Positions 56,654 to 64,000 of a stretch of 64,000 bases of DNA are shown here, piece after piece. The stretch's first letter is position 1. Each line of letters starts with the position of its first letter. The translations under genes were made by a program, and so were the position numbers. Location: assembly GCA_963971225.1 (NCBI GenBank), contig OZ020270.1:18957488-19021487 (forward strand), in the 5' to 3' direction. This DNA comes from Melieria omissa (taxonomy: Eukaryota > Arthropoda > Insecta > Diptera > Ulidiidae). The notes beneath the pieces are model-generated. The model worked only from the letters and a program-made list of their open reading frames with translations, did not search any database and was not told the origin of the DNA.

Positions 56654-57625
56654 GTGAACAAATTCGTTGAAAATCCTACTTGGTCGGGAACAAAGATACC
56701 TAAAGTGTTGAAGTTACCAAAAACGACAGTTTGTAGTATTATAAAAAAATACCAGGGTACATTAAGCGTTAATAGAGCTCAAAGAATGTATAAAAAAATC
56801 GGCACAAGAAACTTTTATTTGGACAATCGTGTGATATGCGCTCTAAAAAATAACCTCGGGTTCTCTGGTAATAATGTTGCCAGACAATTGGGAACCTCTA
56901 AGAGCACAGCTCGGCGTATACCACTTAAAGCGGGGTTAAAATCATGTCGTCTATAAAATATCCCAATCGTTCCGATAAACAGGACTGTGTCGCAAAAACA
57001 CGCGCTCGTTTGCTGTATGATAAAGTGTTGACGAAATTTGAAGGCTGTATAGTTACGCACGATGAGGCATAGGTGTAGCTAGATTTTAATCAAATTGAAG
57101 GGCACAAATTTGATGTTGCGTTATACCGTGGAGGTGTTAGTACTAAATATAAATATAAGAAAGTCGACAAATATCCAAAGAAAGTGATGATATGGCCAGC
57201 AATTCGCAGTTGTGGCCTGAAGAGTAGGGCATTCGTAATGCAATGACGTCCCAAATGTATATCAAAGAATGCCTTCAGAAAAGATTATTGCCTTTTATAC
57301 GTTGTCATCGTTCATCTATCCAATTTTGGCCAGACTTGGCAGCTATTCACTACTCAAACGCAGCTTGAAACTGGTACAATGTAAATAATGTCGAAATATG
57401 GCTAAAAGAGTTCAATCCACCCAATTGCCACATGCTCCGGCCAATCGAAAAATGTTAGACTATTATTAAATACAAATTAAAAAGAAGTGGGGCGTGATAA
57501 AAAATGGCGACTCAATGCTTCTTAAATGGAACCATTACGCTGCAAAAGTCAATAGAGCATCTGTTCAAAGTCTGATGGCGTCGATCAAAAAGCAGACCCG
57601 ACATTTTATGCATAATGCAATAGAA
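56654..57625 (+). pseudogene. Tc1/mariner transposase, several stops
   Basis: The N-terminal frame (56654-56956) has a helix-turn-helix (KVLKLPKTTVCSIIKKYQGT) and a second one (NNVARQLGTSKSTARRI). Later frames show VTHDEA (first Asp), a VMIWPAIRSCGL block and, in another frame, FWPDLAAIHYSNAA (second Asp region) and a truncated end. At least four stops or shifts occur. The DDD/DDE spacing cannot be read reliably, so the subfamily is open. Confidence 0.65.
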
Positions 57626-57934
57626 TAATTCCTTCATCGACCTTATTTTAAGGGGCACAACTAGTTTGACCGCCTGAAAAAAGGAGATTCTTGTGAATTT
57701 TGAATTTTGTGAAGTATTGCATCGAATGTTTTAAAATTTTGCAGATATATTTATGCATAAATAATGAATACAAAGTAATTTTTTCAAATGAAAATATTCG
57801 ATTTTCAGCAAGTTATCCACCATCTCCTGAGTCTTCAAAAAAAAAAACCTTCTCCCACTGCAGTGATTGTAGCCTTCGCAGTGCCTGAAATCAAAAAACC
57901 CAAAATTTTACTTAACTAGGTTATATTTCCTATA

Positions 57935-58080
57935 CAATGACCCTCGGTTGTAAAAAAAAATAAAATGCACCAAAATGGCGGTTTTTTGAAAAAAAAAATT
58001 AAATTTTGCTGAAAAATCTGACGGTTTCTGGCCTGGCATAATTATACTTTTCATCCTATCATTAAACTGGAGGGTCATTG
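57935..58080. mobile_element. 146-bp MITE with TA duplication
   Basis: Ends CAATGACCCTC and GAGGGTCATTG, flanked by TA (57933-57934, 58081-58082). It contains poly-A runs and AAAATGGCGG, similar to the nearby minisatellite unit. Confidence 0.7.
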
Positions 58081-58659
58081 TATGGAAAAACAAATACACA
58101 ATAAGCTAAAAAAAGACCCAAGTCGATCGGATGATTTGTTATCAAGTTACAGCTGCAGCAAATTTGAAAAATGTAGTTTTGAGAAAAACCCGTTTAAAGT
58201 TTTAAAACCGTGTTACCGCGTAGTAAACGAGACGGATTTGAGGCTCTGTATCTCAGAGACTTTTACGAATTCGACAAAATTCGTTCGTATACTTTTTCTA
58301 TGATAGTTATACTATAAAAATATGAAATAAAACAAAAAACGAAATTTTCAAAATTTCAAACTAGTTACTAGTTAGAAAAATAAATTACCTTTAACGCATT
58401 AACGCCCAACTGGACACTTCTTCTATACTCTTCTTAACAGGTTCTTTTCGGTATCTTATCGGACGTTAAAAAAATCGTGACTAGTCCATATTTATGTAAA
58501 ATTGTATCAGCTTTTGATTGGTGCAATCAGATTTGCAAAAAAATGCATAGTTAACAAGTTACATAAGTTTATTTAACAAAAAACACGAAATTTTTGAAAA
58601 AAACTTTTTGTTTTTTTAATACTTTCACCTCGAAATCGTTACTCAAGAACTCAAATTCG

Positions 58660-59300
58660 TACATTTTTTGCATCCATGGACATTTCCCTTCAAAACCTAT
58701 ATCTTGGTTTCTCAAAATTCAAAATGGAAGTATCCAAAATGGCGGCTCGAAGCCGAAATTTTTTTGCTCTTTTCGACACTTTTCAATAAAGCAACTTATC
58801 AATGTTGAATGTTCACAAATATTTGTGTACAGGGGTTTTTTGGGTCGCAGATTATGAATCTGTTATCAAATTTTACAAATTCAAAATGGCGGATCCAATA
58901 TGGCGGCTGAAATTTTACAAAATCATTGAAATTCTATGAAAATTAGTATACGGGGGTTTTTTGGGACGTAGATCATGAATTTGTTATCAGATTTTTCAAA
59001 TTCAAAATGGCGGATATGGTAAATCCAACATGGCCGCCCAAAATGTAAAATCATCTAATTTTTATAAAAATCAGTATCTCGGGGTTTTTTTGATCGCTGA
59101 TCACGAATCCACCATAAAAATTCACAAATTCTAAATGGCGGATCCAATATGGGGCTGAAAAGTCGCAAAATCATAAAATTTTGATGTAAACTGGTAAACA
59201 GAGATTTTTTATGTCGTAGATGATGTTTTTTTTCTAAGATTTTACAAATTTCAGAATGCCAGATCAAATATGGCTGCCGTAATTCCTAGAAATCATTTAG
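58660..59300. repeat. Degenerate minisatellite, unit about 120-130 bp
   Basis: About five diverged units, each with TTCAAAATGGCGGATCCAAT or a variant, a run such as GGGGTTTTTTGGG and a GATCATGAAT-like box. Unit starts are near 58710, 58880, 59000, 59130 and 59250. It lies in the long 3' part of the degraded Tc1/mariner element. Confidence 0.7.
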
Positions 59301-59456
59301 TTCCTTGGAAAATTGGAATACAGTGGTTGTTGCTCGCTAGATCACATATTTTTATTCATTTTTTAGCCATTATACTCAAAAACTTTAAGTGTGGCTTTTT
59401 TGTTCTTGAGATATAGAGCGTTATATGTGTACCGATTTACTGTGAACCGTTCTTTA

Positions 59457-59548
59457 TTTCTTATTTCCTATATAGGAAACGGGCAAGGAAAACCCGGATA
59501 CAAGAACTCGTTGCAAAATTTCATGCAGGCGAGGACGCCAGCTCTTAA
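59457..59548 (+). pseudogene. env: Old errantivirus env tail, first piece
   Basis: Continues the membrane segment and cytoplasmic tail (FLISYIGNGQGKPGYK) after the Tc1/mariner insertion; interrupted at TTAA 59545-59548 and resumed at 61711. Confidence 0.6.
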
Positions 59549-59644
59549 CACGTTCGCGGACAGTAAAAATTTCAGTGAGCTGCAAAAATAGACAGTCATT
59601 TTTTGTGAAAACTAGTAGTACTATCTGAAATTTGGTTGCACATA

Positions 59645-61218
59645 AGGTCCGTTTCATAATTATAACGCCACTTGATTTTCTTGAATATCTCGAAAACCAG
59701 CAGTGCTATCAAAAAAGCGTCTTCTCATGAAATTGCACTTGCTAATAGTGCAATTTGATAACAATAAAAAAAATTCAAAAATCGTGGCTACTTCTTTGTT
59801 AGAACGAATTTTTTATATATTCAGTGTTTCATATTTATAACGCCACTTGCGAAAAATCTAATTTTTCAAATCATAGCATGCAGTTTGGTTGCATACTGAT
59901 TTAGCTAGTTAAGAATTAATCATTTTGTGTATGATGCCACGAGAAAACGTTTAACCGATATCGAGAAAGGACAAATTCTCGCGTTTAAACAGGAAAACGT
60001 AGGGACTCGCGAAATTGGGCGCAGGATTGACAGGAGTTACAGCATTGTCCAAAATTTTTTGAAGGACAAAGACTCCTACGACTCCAAGAAACGTTCTGGG
60101 CGAAAAAAATGTCGAATCAACGCAGCGAATCCCATATTATATGCGAGGCAAGCAATTCTTCGCAAACGCTGAGTCAACTAAAGAGGACTTGTGACGTCAG
60201 TGTGTCTAGGACAACAGTCTGGCGCACCATCAAACGCCGTAAAAACATCGTATTGAAGGCTGCGTCCAAACTTTTGGCCCGTCATAAAACCGCTAGACTC
60301 ACTATTGCTCTCCAGAACATGGGTCGCGATTGGAAAAAAGTAAGTTCAAATTTTTTTAAATTGATTTATGCTTACCACTAATGCTTCTTCTTATTTTACG
60401 TAATGTTTTTTGATGAAAAAGAATGGAATTTGGATGGGCCGGACGGATACCATGGCTACTGGCGAGACTTGCGGAAGAACTTGAATTTTATTCCAAATGG
60501 AACTTCGGTAGTAGAACAGTGATAGTCTGGGGTGCAATTTCATCCGAAGGATGTCTCGAACTACAATTTGCATCGAGCCGAATGAAAAGCAGTGACTTCA
60601 TTGGCGTGCTGCGCATGAGTACTTCCTTTTTTGAGTCAACAGACACCCAATGGCTATGTATTCCAACAGGACAATGCCGCCATCCACACAAGTCACGAAA
60701 CCATGACTTGGTTTTCAGCCAATAATGTGGAAGTTATGGATTGGCCGGCCTACTCCCAGACCTGAACCCCTTCGAAAATTTGTGGGGAATTCTAGTTCGT
60801 CGCGTCTACGCAGGAAACAAGCAATTTAACACCGATGTTGATCTAAAAGCTACCATTCTCAAAGAATGGTACAACATCGATGTAAATGTAATGCAAAAAT
60901 TGATTCATAGCATGAATGATAGAATATCCAATGTTGTGTTAAATAAAGGAAAGCAGTGGCAAAACTAACCTTGTGATTTTCTTCTTCTTGAAACCGTTTT
61001 TGCCTACTTAACACAAGTGGCGTTATAAATATGAAACACTGAATAAAGAAAAAATGCTTTCAAATAAAGAAGTAGCCACGATTTTTAAATTTTTTTTATT
61101 GTTATCAAATTGCACTAATAGCAAGTGCAATTTCATGAGAAAACGCTTTTTTGATAGCACTGCTGGTTTTCGAGATATGCAGGAAAATCAAGTGGCGTTA
61201 TAATTATGAAACGGACCT
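59645..61218 (+). mobile_element. Tc1-like IR/DR element, 1574 bp
   Basis: TA at 59643-59644 and 61219-61220. Inverted repeats of about 220 bp start AGGTCCGTTTCATAATTATA. Inside each repeat the box TTCATAATTATAACGCCACTTG is repeated once as TTCATATTTATAACGCCACT (59666 and 59828; inverse at 61021 and 61190), the IR/DR layout of some Tc1 elements with paired transposase sites. It carries one broken transposase. Confidence 0.88.
59927..60968 (+). pseudogene. Tc1-like transposase with probable intron, frameshifted
   Basis: N-terminal paired-type HTH (RLTDIEKGQILAFKQENVGT) has lost its ATG by a small shift near 59950. VSVSRTTVWRTIKRRKNI follows in another frame. After WKK at 60336 a GTAAGT donor opens a stretch of about 70 bases, and the protein resumes with MFFDEKEWNLDGPDGYH (first Asp); the acceptor lacks AG, so the intron is uncertain. 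WGAISSEG, FQQDNAAIHTS (second Asp) and PDLNPFENLWG (final Glu) follow, consistent with DD34E. Further shifts are near 60490, 60640 and 60750. Confidence 0.75.
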
Positions 61219-61710
61219 TATATTGTTAGAGTTGTCAGATGATCGTATTTTAACCGTTACATTGAATGCTATAGCATTCACGACGATATAGATAAAATTT
61301 TCTAACTAGAATGACGTGAATGCTATACCAGTCATTCATAAAAAACATGAGAAAAAGAGGTTTATAATAATATTTTATTTACTTTATTTATTCAACAAAA
61401 GTTCTCTCCTCGTGTACATATAACAATATTAAACAATTAAATCCTTAAATTCATGTATATAAGAAATAAAATTCACGTCATTTTGCATCACTATGAAAAT
61501 TACTGCTATAGCATTTACGTCCGCGAACGGCTTAAGCAAATTTGTTAATACACAAAACAATTAAATAATATGAAACTACTTAATGAATCAGTTCCTAATT
61601 ACTTTGAAATATATATGCATTACAAACATTTAAGTTTAAAAAAATATAAATGAAAAAAAATTGGCTTTGAAATTTGAATGCTATAGCATTCACGTCCGCG
61701 AACGTGTTAA

Positions 61711-62045
61711 GAAGGGGGGTATTTAGCACGGCCTCAGATTTATTCAAATACTGAGTTTTAAAATTAAATACATCCGCCGAGCTTCTCATGTCTCCTATTG
61801 CATTGCCAGCCAAAGCGTGAGACTTTGCTGACAATGCAGTTCACATGTTCTTTACAGCACCGGCAGCCGAGCAGGTGTGCTGGCGGTGCAGCCAAATTTT
61901 TAAAGTCAGTAATAAAACTCACTCCGACCAAACTGGTCCTGTTATTTTATTTAATTCACTTATACAAACTTCTCTCGGGGCCCCCGCAATCCGGGGCCCG
62001 CGGCGTATGAAAAACAGCAAGGCTGGTGTTGAAAGGAATAAATAT
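61711..62045 (+). repeat. Old errantivirus polypurine tract and 3' LTR remnant
   Basis: GAAGGGGGGT then ATTTAGCACG at 61721 parallels the AGGGGGGGT/AGTTAGCACG junction of the intact errantivirus. A possible polyadenylation signal (AATAAA near 61912) and a GC-rich hairpin at 61975-62003 follow. The LTR end is missing; the gypsy LTR begins at 62046. Confidence 0.6.
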
Positions 62046-62559
62046 TGTAACGATAAGACAGTCTGTCGCTGTGCAAAGCAACCCTGTCGCTACGCGCCGT
62101 GCTATAATTCAATCTGGCAACGACGGCCGCGATAATATGGGAAACTTTTAGGCCAACCTGGCAATGATGGAAACTTTTAGGTCAACCTGGCAGTGATGGC
62201 AACTTTTAGTCCAACCTGGCAATGATGGAAACTTTTAGTCCAACCTGGCAATGATGGCCGCGATCGTCATGGAAACCTTTAGCCCACTCCGGAATGTGCG
62301 AGAACGATCTGCGCGATGGCCGGACAGGTATAAAAGGCAGCCGGGTGCGACGCAGCGAGTCAGTCTGATTTTGACTAGTGAAGGTGCCACACGGAGTAAT
62401 TAAGCAAATAATTAAGTGTAAAGACAGTAAAGTGTGAAATTGGTGAAATAAAGTGATTGTTGGTTTTCATTGACTGCGTTTGGATAATTAAGTTGTTTTA
62501 TCTTCAAATTGCACAATCCAGTGATACGTACTAGCCCACTAGAACTAGCATTCGTAACA
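62046..62559 (+). repeat. Gypsy copy 2, 5' LTR with expanded 29-bp tandem repeat
   Basis: 514 bp, 90 bp longer than the 424-bp LTRs of copy 1. The difference is explained by three extra copies of a 29-bp motif starting CAACCTGGCAATGATGGAAA at about 62154-62270. TATAAAAGGCAGCC near 62327 marks the promoter region. Confidence 0.87.
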
Positions 62560-62648
62560 TTTGGTGTCAAAAGTGGGATTGTGGAAAATTGAAAATAAAC
62601 AAAAAAAAAAGTAAATAACTAAATAAATAAAATTATAAAAGCACGGAC

Positions 62649-64000
62649 ATGGTTAAACTCGAGCTGCTGAAGGTAGACCAGCTGAAGAAGGAGCTGGCTG
62701 CCTGGAATTTTCCGACTGCTAGCGGAAAAGTGGAGTTGTAGCTGCGCTTGCGAGAGGCGTGTGAAGCACGAGGCATCGATTGGGCTGCGCACGAGTTCGG
62801 AACGCAGGAGCTAGAGGCGTCGGCCAAAGTGGAGGAATCGCCTGCTGCTGCTGCGTCGCCGCAAAGTACGGCTACAAGCATTGGACATGAGCCAGCTAAT
62901 GGTTGTACTTAAAGGCATGATCGAGACTTCCAACCGTGAAACGGCAGCCAAAATGGAAAATGAAAACCGCGAAATGGCGGCACAAATGTCAGCGAAGCTG
63001 GAAACTACGAATCTCGAAATTTCGGCAAAAGTCGAGACTGCAAATCGAGCAATGTCAGCGAAGCTGGAAACTACAAATCGAGAAATGGCATCGAAAATGG
63101 AAACGGCGACCCAGGAAATATCGGCGCAAGTGTCAGAGCGAATGGAAGTCAAGCTTCAGGAAAATTCTGCGCGCTTGGAGCAGAAAGTGGAGGAAATATC
63201 AGACAGGATTAATGGGAAAGTCGAGCACCTGGAGACGCGGGTAGAGCACTTGGATAAACGAGTCGACGACCTGGATGATTCCCTAAACAAACGAGTTGAT
63301 AGTCTGGAAGACTCGATGAACAGAAAAATGGACGAGCGGCTTAAGGAGGTACAGCCGCGAGAATGGTTGCCGGCGGTTCCGGAAAATGTTGCCATCCGAA
63401 GAAGTGCCAACTTATGGTGGAACTACGCCGTTCGATACCTTGGATTCAAGCTACAATTCGACCTGGCTGCTCCGGAAAATTAGTGGATCGATGTAAGGAA
63501 AAGTCGGAGATTGGCGCTGGCTCTTAAAGGTCCTGCGGCTGAGGTCATAAAATCAGTTCCAGAATGTTTACGAAGTGAGTACGAGACCGTCATAAGGGCG
63601 CTGGCAGCCAAATACAGCGACGAGCACAACAGAACGCTGTACTACTGTGAGCTGAAGAACCGCAGGCAAAGATCCAACGAGGCGCTGCAGACATATGCAG
63701 CAGACATTGAGCGGCTCGTGCAGCTGCGCTACCCGTCCTTCGGTGCTGATGATCTCGAAAGGATGAAGATTGAGGCGTTTATTGAAGGTCTTCATGATCC
63801 GGAGACACGTCGCAGTGCGTTGATGATGGGCAAGCCGACATTTAGGGAGATGGTGACCAGCGCGATGACATATGAGGCGACATGGATTGGGAGCACTCGG
63901 TATGCACCTGCAAGGATACGCCAGATCCAGCCAGACAACGACATTACGATCCAGGCCATAAGCTCTGAGCCACCGGGCAGGCCGCGGGTGGTCTCCTCTA
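62649..64000 (+). pseudogene. gag: Gypsy gag, copy 2, stops present, continues past window
   Basis: ATG at 62649 (MVKLELLKVDQLKKELAAWN). TAG at 62739-62741 replaces CAG, a shift follows near 62870, and a TAG lies at 63481-63483. The coiled-coil part is longer than in copy 1, with about ten repeats of the type ETTNREMASK. The capsid part (ALKGPAAEVIKSVPECLRSE, ETRRSALMMGKPTF) is readable to the window end. It is not functional as it stands. Confidence 0.78.

Larger units (their letters stand above)
56468..59454 (+). mobile_element. Tc1/mariner element, degraded, 2987 bp
   Basis: Ends AAGAACGGTTCACAGTAAAT and the inverse, flanked by TA (56466-56467, 59455-59456) within the env remnant. The first kilobase holds a broken transposase; the remaining 1.8 kb is AT-rich, with an inner MITE and minisatellite, and is longer than a Tc1/mariner should be, so more insertions may be hidden there. 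Confidence 0.78.
59549..61706. mobile_element. TTAA-target element with CACGTTCGCGGAC ends
   Basis: TTAA at 59545-59548 and 61707-61710; ends CACGTTCGCGGAC and the inverse. Without the nested Tc1 it is about 580 bp. The palindrome TGAATGCTATAGCATTCA and variants recur at about 61262, 61305, 61500 and 61675, and an inner copy of the end motif (CGTCCGCGAACGGCTTAAG) is at 61517. There is no transposase; piggyBac-like by target only. Confidence 0.75.
44780..62045 (+). mobile_element. Old errantivirus, plus strand, split by at least five insertions
   Basis: Collinear pieces of pol, env and a 3' LTR remnant lie at 44780-45994, 51541-52906, 53368-53524, 54816-56467, 59455-59548 and 61707-62045. The proteins resemble those of the errantivirus at 6528-13609 but are clearly diverged and broken. 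Gag, the 5' LTR and most of the protease are missing; the left edge is close to the gypsy element. The right edge is cut by the gypsy LTR at 62046. Confidence 0.82.
62046..64000 (+). mobile_element. Ty3/gypsy retrotransposon, copy 2 (cut by window end)
   Basis: Same family as 37777-44565: LTR start TGTAACG, same primer site and gag. Only the 5' LTR, leader and most of gag are inside the window. This copy keeps the gag stretch that is rearranged near 39115-39150 in copy 1. Confidence 0.87.

Noticed and set aside
61972..62003. GC-rich hairpin GGGGCCCCCGCAATCCGGGG as an rRNA or terminator signal
   Set aside because: It is short, isolated and inside an LTR remnant; no rRNA or other RNA gene context.
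1..64000. CRISPR arrays, operons, bacterial promoters or ribosome binding sites
   Set aside because: Nothing of the kind is seen; introns, LTR elements and insect transposons show that the DNA is eukaryotic.

Overview
The window is eukaryotic, AT-rich and almost wholly made of transposable elements. I found no convincing host gene. The mix (insect errantiviruses with env, P-superfamily and Harbinger remnants, Tc1/mariner, hAT, TTAA-target elements, an RTE-like and an LOA/I-like LINE) points to an insect, most likely a dipteran. A tephritid-type fly is a guess that I cannot verify from sequence alone.

Layout. (1) 1-31611: a tandem array with a period of about 4.5 kb. Each unit holds one 2.4-2.5 kb PIF/Harbinger element (39-bp terminal repeats, 3-bp ACT duplication, convergent Myb-like and nuclease genes) followed by about 2 kb of non-Harbinger sequence with the C-terminal part of a P/THAP9-like transposase. 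Four Harbinger copies are present: A (cut by the window start), B, C and D. Later insertions sit in different places in each unit: a 1.34-kb element of unknown superfamily (called X), a hAT, a small P-like element with a THAP exon, a complete 7.08-kb errantivirus with identical LTRs, a 941-bp MITE, and two RTE-like LINEs. (2) 31612-37776: a Tc1-like IR/DR element (32028-36257) holding a second X copy, which itself holds a complete mariner with an unbroken transposase; then about 1.5 kb with little content except a MITE-like inverted repeat. (3) 37777-44565: a Ty3/gypsy element with 424-bp LTRs that has lost protease, RT and RNase H and is split by a third RTE-like LINE. (4) about 44780-62045: one old, degraded errantivirus (pol, env and a 3' LTR remnant, plus strand) that can be followed through five successive insertions: an LOA/I-like LINE, a TTAA element, a TTAA foldback, a degraded Tc1/mariner (with an inner MITE and a minisatellite), and another TTAA element that contains an IR/DR Tc1 element. 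(5) 62046-64000: the 5' end of a second copy of the gypsy family seen in region 3.

Insertion order can be read directly from target-site duplications. In the array, the tandem duplication came before the RTE insertions, because units B and C carry them at different sites. All three Harbinger copies that cover the nuclease C-terminus share the same in-frame TGA, so this lesion predates duplication. The genes do not form a host pathway. What works together is within elements: Myb-like protein plus nuclease for Harbinger, gag/pol/env for the errantivirus. The mariner transposase (32481-33545) is the only transposase in the window that looks complete; the Myb-like gene of Harbinger C is also open once a 70-bp intron is removed.
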